Assembly: GCA_002348425.1 (NCBI GenBank)
Contig: DEBE01000090.1
Span: 1-17,939 of the forward strand
Origin: Alphaproteobacteria bacterium UBA2964
GTDB lineage: Bacteria; Pseudomonadota; Alphaproteobacteria; MPNO01; UBA2964
Reading direction: 5' to 3'
DNA length: 17,939 nt
Shown piece by piece: positions 9,105-15,853 of the stretch (the stretch's first letter is position 1; every line of letters begins with the position of its first letter). The position numbers and the translations under genes are program-made. A model generated the notes under the pieces. It was not told the origin of the DNA, ran no database searches, and was given only the letters and a program-made list of their open reading frames with translations.

Positions 9105-9752
9105 GTGTCTGCCCGTCTAAATTTTCCAATTATAGTCCTTGTCACCATCATTGGCTTTGCTTCCAACCTAGCACTCGGACAAACCAACGAGAAGAAAAAT
9201 ATCCCTCAACAAACCTTACTGCTTACAGCAGAAAAATATCTTGATTCTATTCGCTCTCTCCAAGCTTCTTTCGTTCAATCATCGACCACCGGTGCCGTTG
9301 CAGAGGGAACACTTTTCATCGACAGGCCAGGAAAGTTAAGAATTCAATACAAAAAGCCTGCAACCCTGCAGGTATATGCGAACGATACGTGGCTTTACTA
9401 TATAGATTACGATTTAAGGGAAATTAGTCAGATTCCTGTAGAGAAAACTCCAGCTTCATTTTTATTACGCAATAAATTTAGATTTTCTAGGGAGCTGGAT
9501 ATCTTAAATACTGCAAAAAGCCATGGCACCCTTAGAATTAAAATAGCAATGCGAGACAGAGCGGGAGGGGGCTCAATGACTCTTATATTTTCTGAAAATA
9601 TTGATGCCTTCCTTGGCTGGGTGGTTGAAGACACTCAGGGGATAAAAACCAAAATTAGCTTGGTAAATCCAAAAACAAATCTGCCTATTCCCAAAAATTT
9701 ATTTATTTTTTCAATTCCGGATTGGGCCTTTCCTTCAGACCCGCAGGATTAA
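9105..9752 (+). CDS. lolA: Outer-membrane lipoprotein carrier LolA family protein
   Basis: LolA is the periplasmic chaperone that carries lipoproteins from the inner membrane to the outer membrane. The 215-residue protein starts with a signal peptide (about residues 1-25, hydrophobic core PIIVLVTIIGFASNLAL). It shows family hallmarks: LDSIRSLQASFVQ, then GTLFIDRPGKLRIQY, then ANDTWLYYIDYDL, and a C-terminal beta region. The start is a GTG at 9105, with AGGA about 10 nt upstream; the ATG at 9088 leads at once to a stop in another frame, and no ATG upstream in this frame is available. The gene follows ftsK by 71 bp on the same strand, an order common in Alphaproteobacteria. The distinction from other LolA-like proteins rests on this context. 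Confidence 0.88.
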   Translation: MSARLNFPIIVLVTIIGFASNLALGQTNEKKNIPQQTLLLTAEKYLDSIRSLQASFVQSSTTGAVAEGTLFIDRPGKLRIQYKKPATLQVYANDTWLYYIDYDLREISQIPVEKTPASFLLRNKFRFSRELDILNTAKSHGTLRIKIAMRDRAGGGSMTLIFSENIDAFLGWVVEDTQGIKTKISLVNPKTNLPIPKNLFIFSIPDWAFPSDPQD

Positions 9753-9796
9753 GCTTGCGGTTGCGGGATTGATACGCACGTGATAGCCAAATAAAA

Positions 9797-10570
9797 ATGC
9801 CATTGAAAAACAAAAAACCAATTATAGGTATTCCGGTAAATCATACGCCGGCAACCGAGAATATGTCGGCACTTTTTACGACAGCCGAAAAATATGCTCG
9901 TGTTTCGATGGAAATTTCTGACACCTCCCCAATCCTAATTCCCGCCTTCGGCAAAGAAACTGATTTTGAAACAATTTTGAATACAATCGATGGACTCCTT
10001 CTCACTGGCGGGCGAGCTAATATTGAACCCCACCATTACGGTGGGCCGGAGTTTCCAACCGACGAAATTATAGATCCAAAACGAGACGCGACAGTCCTCC
10101 CACTAATACGGGGCTGTATCGAAAAAGAAATTCCTGTTTTTGGAATTTGCCGGGGAATACAAGAAATTAATGTCGCTATGGGAGGATCGCTGCACTATCG
10201 TGTCCACCAGTTACCAGGAAAAAACGATCACAGAATGCGAAGGGACACAGAAATTCAAGCCGAACGCTTCGCCCTCCGGCATGAAATTGCGCTTACGGCA
10301 GGTGGCTACCTTCACAAATTATTAGGAAAGAAAACAACAATGGTGAACTCCTTACATGCACAAAGTATAGACCAAATAGCTACTGGCTTTTCTCTAGAAG
10401 CCCTATCACCCGATGGGGTGATAGAGGCTATTAATTTACCCGCCGCCAAAAGATTTACAGTAGGAGTACAATGGCATGCGGAATGGAGAGCCGAAGAACA
10501 CAGCCTAGCATCCAAGTTATTTGCGGCTTTTGGAGCCGCGGCACATGATCATGCCCAAACTTATCGATAA
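9797..10570 (+). CDS. Gamma-glutamyl-gamma-aminobutyrate hydrolase family (PuuD-like) class I glutamine amidotransferase-like protein
   Basis: This 257-residue protein has the Peptidase C26 / class I glutamine amidotransferase fold with a complete catalytic triad: the nucleophile C118 in FGICRGIQEIN, H227 and E229 in VQWHAEW. The oxyanion region LLLTGG is at about residues 67-72. Stand-alone members hydrolyse gamma-glutamyl amides, for example gamma-glutamyl-GABA in putrescine breakdown (PuuD), or gamma-glutamyl-polyamines generally. No other putrescine-pathway gene is nearby, so the substrate is unknown here. There is no signal peptide, so it should act in the cytoplasm. The gene ends 16 bp before xthA, suggesting joint transcription. 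No strong Shine-Dalgarno is seen before the ATG; the conserved PIIGIP start supports the chosen codon. Confidence 0.88.
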   Translation: MPLKNKKPIIGIPVNHTPATENMSALFTTAEKYARVSMEISDTSPILIPAFGKETDFETILNTIDGLLLTGGRANIEPHHYGGPEFPTDEIIDPKRDATVLPLIRGCIEKEIPVFGICRGIQEINVAMGGSLHYRVHQLPGKNDHRMRRDTEIQAERFALRHEIALTAGGYLHKLLGKKTTMVNSLHAQSIDQIATGFSLEALSPDGVIEAINLPAAKRFTVGVQWHAEWRAEEHSLASKLFAAFGAAAHDHAQTYR

Positions 10571-10586
10571 TTGAAGAAGTAGCATC

Positions 10587-11372
10587 ATGCGAATCATCAC
10601 CTGGAATATCAATTCCCTTCGACTGCGGATGACCACCTTAGCCAAAATCTCAGACAAACTAGCACCAGATGTAATTTGTCTGCAAGAAATCAAGGTGGAA
10701 GACAGCTTATTTCCAGAGAATGACATAAAAACGTTGGGTTATAAGCACATATTATACCGAGGAATGAAAAGTTATAATGGTGTAGCAATTATTTCCAAGG
10801 TGCCGCTCACTGGAGTAAAGAAACGGTTATGGTGCAATAAAGATGACTGCCGGCATATAGCAGCAAGTCTGCCTAACGGTGTAGAAATTAATAATTTTTA
10901 TGTACCGGCGGGCGGAGATGTTCCCGACCCCGTAGAAAATGAAAAATTTGCTCACAAAATCACATTTTTATCAGAAATGGCGAAGTGGTTTAGTACACAA
11001 AAACCGGCAAATAGAATTCTGGTTGGTGATCTTAATGTTGCACCACTGGAAACAGATGTTTGGTCGCACAAACAGCTTCTAAAGATAGTAAGTCACACAC
11101 CCATTGAAGTTGCTAGGCTCGAAAAGGCAATGAGATCTCATGATTGGATAGACGCAGTTAGGAAGATTATTCCTCCAGAAGAACATCTTTATAGTTGGTG
11201 GAGTTATCGAAATAGAACTTGGCCCGGCACAAATCGTGGTCGACGGTTGGACCACATTTGGGTAACACCCGGCCTCATCGAGAAAGTTTATAATGCTAAA
11301 GTATTTGTTGAGGCGCGGGGTTGGGATAAACCATCAGACCACGCCCCTGTTATGATTGATATAAAGATTTAG
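10587..11372 (+). CDS. xthA: Exodeoxyribonuclease III
   Basis: XthA is the major AP endonuclease and 3'-repair exonuclease of base-excision repair. The 261-residue protein has the complete EEP-fold active site: N7 in ITWNINSLR, E34 in CLQEIK, Y105 in NNFYVPAGG, D148 and N150 in VGDLNVAP, D222 in RRLDHIWV, and the catalytic pair D251-H252 in PSDHAPV. The YVPAGGDVPDP segment is the form common in Alphaproteobacteria rather than the E. coli form. Length and motif order are normal. The ATG at 10587 is followed immediately by the conserved MRIITWN start, so it is secure. The gene follows the amidotransferase-like gene by 16 bp; a separate heat-shock unit begins about 35 bp after its stop. Confidence 0.96.
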   Translation: MRIITWNINSLRLRMTTLAKISDKLAPDVICLQEIKVEDSLFPENDIKTLGYKHILYRGMKSYNGVAIISKVPLTGVKKRLWCNKDDCRHIAASLPNGVEINNFYVPAGGDVPDPVENEKFAHKITFLSEMAKWFSTQKPANRILVGDLNVAPLETDVWSHKQLLKIVSHTPIEVARLEKAMRSHDWIDAVRKIIPPEEHLYSWWSYRNRTWPGTNRGRRLDHIWVTPGLIEKVYNAKVFVEARGWDKPSDHAPVMIDIKI

Positions 11373-11405
11373 AAAAGTCTTTGCATGGACATGCTGGGAT
11401 TTTTT

Positions 11406-11439
11406 CCCCTTGAAAAATCAATTTTATGCACCACATAAT
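11406..11439 (+). promoter_or_regulatory. RpoH (sigma-32) heat-shock promoter of the hsp20 gene
   Basis: CCCCTTGAAA (11406-11415) matches the sigma-32 -35 consensus (CCCTTGAAA). After 15 bp it is followed by CCACATAAT (11431-11439), close to the -10 consensus CCCCATNT. The predicted transcript start is near 11446, about 90 nt before the ATG of a small heat-shock gene, which fits the role. Confidence 0.78.
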
Positions 11440-11454
11440 TTTTTGAAGGCGCCT

Positions 11455-11534
11455 TGTTAGGGCTTTCATGTTTCCAACAGGACTTGACCAATAGGTGAGT
11501 CCATAAAAGATATTGCTCAAAGGAGGGTATCAAT
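11455..11534 (+). promoter_or_regulatory. ROSE-like RNA thermometer in the hsp20 leader
   Basis: The leader folds into three consecutive hairpins. The last one traps the Shine-Dalgarno: 11509-11518 (GATATTGCTC) pairs with 11523-11531 (GAGGGTATC) in nine base pairs including two U-G pairs, with G11515 bulged or facing a G, and a 4-nt AAAG loop. The TTGCT motif opposite the GGAGG is the hallmark of ROSE thermometers of rhizobial small heat-shock genes, in which the unpaired G makes the stem melt at heat-shock temperature. Upstream hairpins are at 11480-11502 (GGACTTGACC with GGTGAGTCC) and 11455-11479 (TGTTAGG with CCAACA). The fold was done by hand; position, motif and the gene controlled all agree. 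Confidence 0.82.
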
Positions 11535-11987
11535 ATGACAACTTTTGATTTTTCACCGCTTTTCCGTTCAAGTGTAGGGTTTGACAGTATTCCGAGGCTG
11601 CTAGATACGGCTATGAGATCGGCGGATCTTTCGGATACTTATCCGCCCTATAATATCGAAAAAACTGAAGAGAATAGTTACAGAATATCGATAGCTGTAG
11701 CTGGCTTCGGAGAAAAAGATCTCGATATAACCGCCAAAGAAAACATGCTTATTGTAAAGAGTCGGGGACAAGAGACCCAAAACGATGCCAAGTATTTATA
11801 CCGAGGTATCGCAGGAAGGGCTTTTGAGCGCAAGTTTCAACTCGCAGACCACATACAAGTTATTGGTGCAGAGCTGGTTAATGGCCTCCTTCACATAAAC
11901 CTGATACGCGAAGTGCCCGAAGAATTGAAACCAAGGAATATCAAAATTAATTCCGGCAGCGATGCAAAATTGGTAAATGCTGCTTGA
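11535..11987 (+). CDS. Hsp20/alpha-crystallin small heat-shock protein (IbpA-type)
   Basis: This ATP-independent holdase binds unfolding proteins and hands them to DnaK and ClpB. The 150-residue protein has a short N-terminal arm (PLFRSSVGFDSIPRLLD) and an alpha-crystallin domain from about residue 38 to 135, with the AVAGFGEKDLDI strand pair, GIAGRAFERKFQLADHIQV and NGLLHINL. The C-terminal I-K-I (136-138) is the oligomer-linking I-x-I motif. The arrangement matches class A small Hsps of Alphaproteobacteria and IbpA of E. coli. Expression is probably heat-induced twice over, from an RpoH promoter and by a ROSE-like leader that hides the strong GGAGG site. It is a single-gene unit closed by a terminator. 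Confidence 0.94.
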   Translation: MTTFDFSPLFRSSVGFDSIPRLLDTAMRSADLSDTYPPYNIEKTEENSYRISIAVAGFGEKDLDITAKENMLIVKSRGQETQNDAKYLYRGIAGRAFERKFQLADHIQVIGAELVNGLLHINLIREVPEELKPRNIKINSGSDAKLVNAA

Positions 11988-12008
11988 TTAGATCTTTATA
12001 TTTTATCA

Positions 12009-12041
12009 GACGCCTCACGTTTTGTGGGGCGTCTTCCCTTT
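12009..12041 (+). terminator. Intrinsic terminator after hsp20
   Basis: GACGCCTCAC (12009-12018) pairs with GTGGGGCGTC (12024-12033) in ten consecutive base pairs (one T-G) around a GTTTT loop. The tail is TTCCCTTT, a weak T tract, but the hairpin is strong and placed 22 bp after the hsp20 stop. Confidence 0.8.
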
Positions 12042-12075
12042 AGGACTTTTTAACCACTTTTAGAAGATTAAACTC

Positions 12076-12687
12076 ATGACGCCACTTGCCTTGATTCGGC
12101 ATGGACCGACATTATGGAATGAACAGAGAAAATTGCAGGGACAGACAGATATTCCATTGAGTACGCTGGGGATACAGCGGGTAAATACCTGGGTACTTCC
12201 TGATAAATTTAAAAATTATCAATGGTTCGCTAGTCCTTTGAAAAGAGCACAAAAAACTGCTTCACTTCTTGGGCTGAAGACAAAAACTGAGCCCTCACTT
12301 ATCGAGATGGATTGGGGTCAGTGGGACGGACTCACTGGTCAGCAACTCCAAGAAAAATATGGCGCCGAATTCGTAAAACGAAAGAAAAAGGGAATAGATC
12401 TGCGTCCAGATGGGGGGGAAACTCCGAGAGAAGTTAGAAACCGCGTGCATAAATGGATTAAGATAATTGCTAAAAATAAGCGGCCGACGGGCGCAGTCTC
12501 CCACCAGGGGATTATACGGGCAGCGATTTCACTAGCCACCGGCTGGAACATGATTAACCCTGCTCCAGAAGAATTGGAATGGGATGCCGTTCAGCTTTTT
12601 AGAGTTGATTTAAATGGCAATGTAAAAATTGACCAACTGAATATCAGCCTTATTTCAAACAAAAAAATCTATCCTGAGCCAAGATAA
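12076..12687 (+). CDS. Histidine phosphatase family protein (phosphoglycerate mutase-like)
   Basis: The 203-residue protein has the branch-1 histidine phosphatase core: LIRHGPTLWN with R8 and the phospho-accepting H9, SPLKRAQKTA with R57, the proton donor E77 in IEMDWGQWDG, and H143 in VSHQGIIRA. Lack of the extra loops of true cofactor-dependent phosphoglycerate mutase and its size suggest a GpmB/CobC-like phosphatase acting on a small phosphorylated metabolite; the substrate cannot be read from the sequence, and no cobalamin genes are nearby to support CobC. The ATG at 12076 lies two residues before the conserved start, so it is well placed, though the Shine-Dalgarno (AGAAG) is modest. It lies between the hsp20 terminator and the FAH-family gene. 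Confidence 0.88.
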   Translation: MTPLALIRHGPTLWNEQRKLQGQTDIPLSTLGIQRVNTWVLPDKFKNYQWFASPLKRAQKTASLLGLKTKTEPSLIEMDWGQWDGLTGQQLQEKYGAEFVKRKKKGIDLRPDGGETPREVRNRVHKWIKIIAKNKRPTGAVSHQGIIRAAISLATGWNMINPAPEELEWDAVQLFRVDLNGNVKIDQLNISLISNKKIYPEPR

Positions 12688-12793
12688 GCATTTTAATGTG
12701 TACCCTAAATGCAATTATAGACTCTGCCTTGAGCTCCGTGTATTGCTAGCATGGCCAAAATAATATTGTATCAACCTAGGGATTTTAAAAACA

Positions 12794-13669
12794 ATGGCTC
12801 AATTAGTTACGTTTTCAACAAACGGGGAAAAAAGACCTGGCGCTCTAAAGAATGACCGCATCCTAGACCTGAGGGCAGCGGGCCTTCCCTCCGGGGAAAC
12901 CGGAGACCTCTTGGAGATTGCGAGGGGTGGAGACGCTATTTTAGCTAGAGTTAGATCAGCAATTGCAGACTGGGCTGGGCCAGATTTTGCAATGGATGAA
13001 GTAAAGTTAGAGGCACCCATCCAAAACCCTCCTAAAGTGATTGGTATCGGGCTCAACTATCTTGATCATTGTCGCGAAGCCAATATGGAGGTTCCAAAAG
13101 AGCCGGTAATATTCTCTAAATACGCTACATCTGTTACCGGGCCTTATGACGAAATAAACTTTTATTGCGATGTTACTCAAAAGGTCGATTATGAAGTGGA
13201 GTTGGGCGTAGTAATAGGAAAGAGCGCTTTTCGTGTCTCCGAAAAAGATGCGATGGATAAGGTTCTTGGTTTTACAGTAGTCAACGACATATCGGCACGA
13301 GATCTACAATTAAGCGGGGCAGGGCAATGGGATTATGGAAAATCTTTAGACTCATTTTGTCCTTATGGCCCCTCTATTGTGACACTCAATGAAATAGAAG
13401 ACCCCCATAATTTGGACCTCAGCCTTTCCGTAAATGGTAAAATAAGACAAGAGTCCAATACTTCCAATTTAATTTTCAAAATTCCGGAGCTAATTTCCTA
13501 TCTCAGCAGAGGCATTACGCTTTTGCCTGGCGACCTAATTGCAACTGGCACTCCCTTTGGTGTTGCCCTTGGCATGAAGGAACCAGTTTGGCTTAAAGAC
13601 GGCGACTTATGTGAAGCACAGGTGTCCGGAATTGGCACACTTCGCAATACCATTCGGGAACAACAATAA
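12794..13669 (+). CDS. Fumarylacetoacetate hydrolase (FAH) family protein
   Basis: This 291-residue protein has an N-terminal small domain (about 1-75) and the FAH catalytic domain starting at PPKVIGIGLNYLDHC. The metal ligands E134, E136 and D165 (YEVELGVVIG, VNDISARD) have the same spacing as in human FAHD1. The active-site region GTPFGVALGM near the C-terminus is intact. Members include acylpyruvate hydrolases, oxaloacetate decarboxylases, 2-keto-4-pentenoate hydratases and homoprotocatechuate-pathway isomerases. The NYLDHCREANMEVP segment is typical of the large group often annotated as 2-hydroxyhepta-2,4-diene-1,7-dioate isomerase or ureidoglycolate lyase, so the substrate is open. AGGGA lies 11 nt before the ATG. 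It converges with the response-regulator gene with 4 bp between stops. Confidence 0.9.
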   Translation: MAQLVTFSTNGEKRPGALKNDRILDLRAAGLPSGETGDLLEIARGGDAILARVRSAIADWAGPDFAMDEVKLEAPIQNPPKVIGIGLNYLDHCREANMEVPKEPVIFSKYATSVTGPYDEINFYCDVTQKVDYEVELGVVIGKSAFRVSEKDAMDKVLGFTVVNDISARDLQLSGAGQWDYGKSLDSFCPYGPSIVTLNEIEDPHNLDLSLSVNGKIRQESNTSNLIFKIPELISYLSRGITLLPGDLIATGTPFGVALGMKEPVWLKDGDLCEAQVSGIGTLRNTIREQQ

Positions 13670-13673
13670 ACCA

Positions 13674-14354
13674 TTATATTATTAACCGGTAACCCCCGGG
13701 TTCCGTTACCAAAATCTTTGCTTGGGACGGGTGTATCTCGAGTTTCTGACGCAACTTATAAATATGAGTTTCCAAAGTATGGGTACTAATCTCGGAGCTA
13801 TACTCCCAAACCTCGTCAAGGAGATCTCCCCGAGCCACAAACGAATTTGCGTGATATATTAAGAATTTTAAGATTGAGGTCTCTTTTTCGGTCAGCCTAA
13901 TACTTTTATCTTCGGATAAATCTAACAATAGTTGCGCATTCGGATCAAATTTATATGGGCCCAGCCGATGATAGGAATCTTCGGCCTGGTTACCTTTTGT
14001 TAGTTGAAGCCTGATCCGCGCCATTAAATCTCGAAAATTAAATGGTTTCACTATGCGGTCATTTACTCCACCATCAATATCTTTATCTAACGCTTGATTT
14101 TTGGATAGAAGAATTATCGGAATTAATGAGTCTTGAAAGCGAATTGCTCGACATAACTCGATATTTTTAAAATCCAAATTCAGTTCATCGAGAATCAATA
14201 AATCAAAATGATCATCTTGAATTATCCTTAAACCCTCTGCACCGGATCCAACTGCTGTTAAGAGTATGCCCTCCTGAGATCCCACTAACTCCACCAAACA
14301 TTTCCTTAAAACTTCATCAGCCTCTACAAGGAGAATATTTTTTTTAAAATTCAT
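13674..14354 (-). CDS. OmpR-type response regulator transcription factor
   Basis: The 226-residue protein has a receiver domain (about 5-118) and a winged-helix DNA-binding domain (about 128-226). Receiver residues are E11 and D13 in the acidic pocket, the phospho-accepting D56 in LLILDELN, S84 and K103 in IVKPF, so phosphorylation chemistry should work. The effector part shows IRLTEKETSILKFLI, a DNA-recognition helix in STHTLETHIYKLRQKL, and the ending VTEPGGYRLII, all typical of OmpR/PhoB proteins. No histidine kinase is in the window, so its partner is elsewhere. In Alphaproteobacteria such a regulator often lies beside xthA and a YkuD-type transpeptidase, as here, hinting at envelope control, but this is only context. 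It is divergent from the transpeptidase gene. Confidence 0.9.
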   Translation of the reverse strand: MNFKKNILLVEADEVLRKCLVELVGSQEGILLTAVGSGAEGLRIIQDDHFDLLILDELNLDFKNIELCRAIRFQDSLIPIILLSKNQALDKDIDGGVNDRIVKPFNFRDLMARIRLQLTKGNQAEDSYHRLGPYKFDPNAQLLLDLSEDKSIRLTEKETSILKFLIYHANSFVARGDLLDEVWEYSSEISTHTLETHIYKLRQKLEIHPSQAKILVTEPGGYRLII

Positions 14355-14526
14355 CGCCTTCTCACACTAAGCAAATCAATATTAACGGGGATCCACAATA
14401 AAATAAATTGTGTGTCTGAACCGCATTTATAAGATATATTAAATTTTTTACTTTTTAGCCATTACAACCCCAAACTATTTAGGCATCATGAATTGACTTT
14501 TTTTGCCTGAAGGATATTACGCACTC

Positions 14527-15033
14527 GTGAATTTAGTCATAAAGCCAAATGGTCAATCACATTGGAACAATATCACATTTCGCTGTGCGCTTGGTACAGG
14601 CGGTATTTCTAAAGATAAAAAAGAGGGAGATGGAATTACGCCCGCTGGTCATTTTTCCCTACGGCAAGTATTTTTCCGATCTGATCGGATATCTGCCCCG
14701 CGCACAATCCTGCCTATTACCTGTCTAAAAAAAACCGATGCTTGGTGTGATTGTCCTGAAAGCAAACAATATAACAAGCTAATAACACTTCCATTTAGCG
14801 GTGGATATGAAATGCTTTGGCGGACAGACACTATTTATGATTTAATTGCGGTGGTGGGATATAATGATCAACCTGTCATCCCGGGTAATGGAAGCGCAAT
14901 TTTTATCCATTTGGCCACTCCCAGTTTCAGCAATACCAAAGGGTGTATTGCTTTTTCAAAATCTGCTCTTTCAAAAATTTTAGAAGAGTGGACAGAAAAA
15001 AGCATGGTCGAATTAATGTTATGTGACAACTAA
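14527..15033 (+). CDS. YkuD-fold L,D-transpeptidase without signal peptide
   Basis: This 168-residue YkuD-domain protein has a histidine H128 in IFIHLATP and the nucleophile C140 in SNTKGCIAF, with TKGC in place of the usual SHGC. The front part has CALGTGGISKDKKEGDGITPAGHF, the substrate-side strand pattern of this subfamily. Known members cross-link peptidoglycan stem peptides through mDAP; the compact, leaderless alpha/betaproteobacterial group (Gluconobacter LDTGo type, from memory) makes unusual 1,3 cross-links. The GTG at 14527 gives the homologous start NLVIKPNG and has GAAGGA 12 nt upstream; a TTG at 14503 would add eight residues but lacks a Shine-Dalgarno. No signal peptide is seen with either start, so export is unexplained. 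It converges with yggS, 23 bp apart. Confidence 0.85.
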   Translation: MNLVIKPNGQSHWNNITFRCALGTGGISKDKKEGDGITPAGHFSLRQVFFRSDRISAPRTILPITCLKKTDAWCDCPESKQYNKLITLPFSGGYEMLWRTDTIYDLIAVVGYNDQPVIPGNGSAIFIHLATPSFSNTKGCIAFSKSALSKILEEWTEKSMVELMLCDN

Positions 15034-15056
15034 ATTCTGGAGCTGTTTTTTTGTGT

Positions 15057-15746
15057 CTAACGGGCACCAAAAATCGATGTACCGATCCGAACATGGCTAG
15101 TCCCAAGTTTAATTGCGGCCTCGAAATCGGCACTCATTCCCATGCTGAGAGTTTTTAACTTATGGCGGCGCGCGAGCGTGGCCAGAAATCCAAAATGGAG
15201 TGCGGGCTCATCGTCCGCCGGCGGAATGCACATCAAACCCTTTACCGGAAGTTTGAACTCCGTTCGGGATAATTTTAAAAGTTCATCAAGCTCTCCTGGA
15301 TGAACACCAGCTTTTTGCGGCTCCTCGCCCGTATTTACTTGAATATAAAGGTCCGGACAGCGCCCCATGTTTTGTTGCTCTTTATGTAAAGCTCTTGCAA
15401 GTCGTGGCCGATCAAGAGTTTCTATAACGTCAAAAAAACTTATGGCTTGGCGTACCTTGTTTGTTTGAAGTGGGCCAATTAAATGTAACCGCGCATCGGG
15501 ATAATCTTGTTTCAATGAGGAATATTTTTGCTCGGCTTCTTGTACTCTATTCTCCCCAAAAAGCCGATGGCCCTGCTCGAGAACTATTTTTACTTCCTCC
15601 GCAGAATGAAATTTAGTAACTGCCATCAATCCTACCTCGTTAGAAGACCGGCCTGCCTTCAACGAAACAGAAGATATGGTCTCGTAAAGTGATGAAAGAT
15701 TTTTAATAATTTGAGATCTTTTTATTTTTTCTTTGTTTTCATTCAT
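15057..15746 (-). CDS. yggS: YggS family pyridoxal-phosphate homeostasis protein
   Basis: YggS (PLPBP) binds PLP without known catalysis and keeps the B6 pool and amino-acid metabolism balanced. The 229-residue protein follows the family throughout: LMAVTKFHS with the PLP-binding lysine K45, FGENRVQEAEQKY, HLIGPLQTNK, IQVNTGEEPQKAG, KGLMCIPP, LSMGMSADFEAAI and the phosphate-binding end HVRIGTSIFG. The fold is the alanine racemase N-terminal TIM barrel only, so it is not a racemase. Length is normal. The ATG at 15746 has no clear Shine-Dalgarno, but it is the only ATG at the expected place. The gene is divergent from the JmjC gene (107 bp between) and convergent with the L,D-transpeptidase gene. 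Confidence 0.94.
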   Translation of the reverse strand: MNENKEKIKRSQIIKNLSSLYETISSVSLKAGRSSNEVGLMAVTKFHSAEEVKIVLEQGHRLFGENRVQEAEQKYSSLKQDYPDARLHLIGPLQTNKVRQAISFFDVIETLDRPRLARALHKEQQNMGRCPDLYIQVNTGEEPQKAGVHPGELDELLKLSRTEFKLPVKGLMCIPPADDEPALHFGFLATLARRHKLKTLSMGMSADFEAAIKLGTSHVRIGTSIFGAR

Positions 15747-15853
15747 GGGCCAGATAATTTAAAACTCTATAGTTAGCGTAATATTGCCTTTTATTGATTA
15801 TAATCTGATTTTAGTTTTTGCTTTAATAAACCTCAACAAGGGAAAAGGAATTG

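Noticed and set aside
9740..9767. CCCGCA...TGCGGG inverted repeat at the end of lolA
   Set aside because: It overlaps the lolA stop region and is not followed by a T tract; competing pairings exist, so it is not a supported terminator.
11384..11409. GCATG-GA-CATGC and GGGA...TCCC short dyads after xthA as a terminator
   Set aside because: Stems of 4-5 bp with unsuitable loops; the second merges with the heat-shock -35 box. No T tract follows a stable stem.
13686..13712. GGTAAC...GTTACC hairpin as a bidirectional terminator between the FAH and response-regulator genes
   Set aside because: It lies inside the regulator's last codons and has no T tract on either strand.
15799..15804. Perfect TATAAT upstream of the JmjC gene as a promoter
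   Set aside because: No acceptable -35 box at 16-18 bp; in an AT-rich spacer a lone -10 match is weak evidence.
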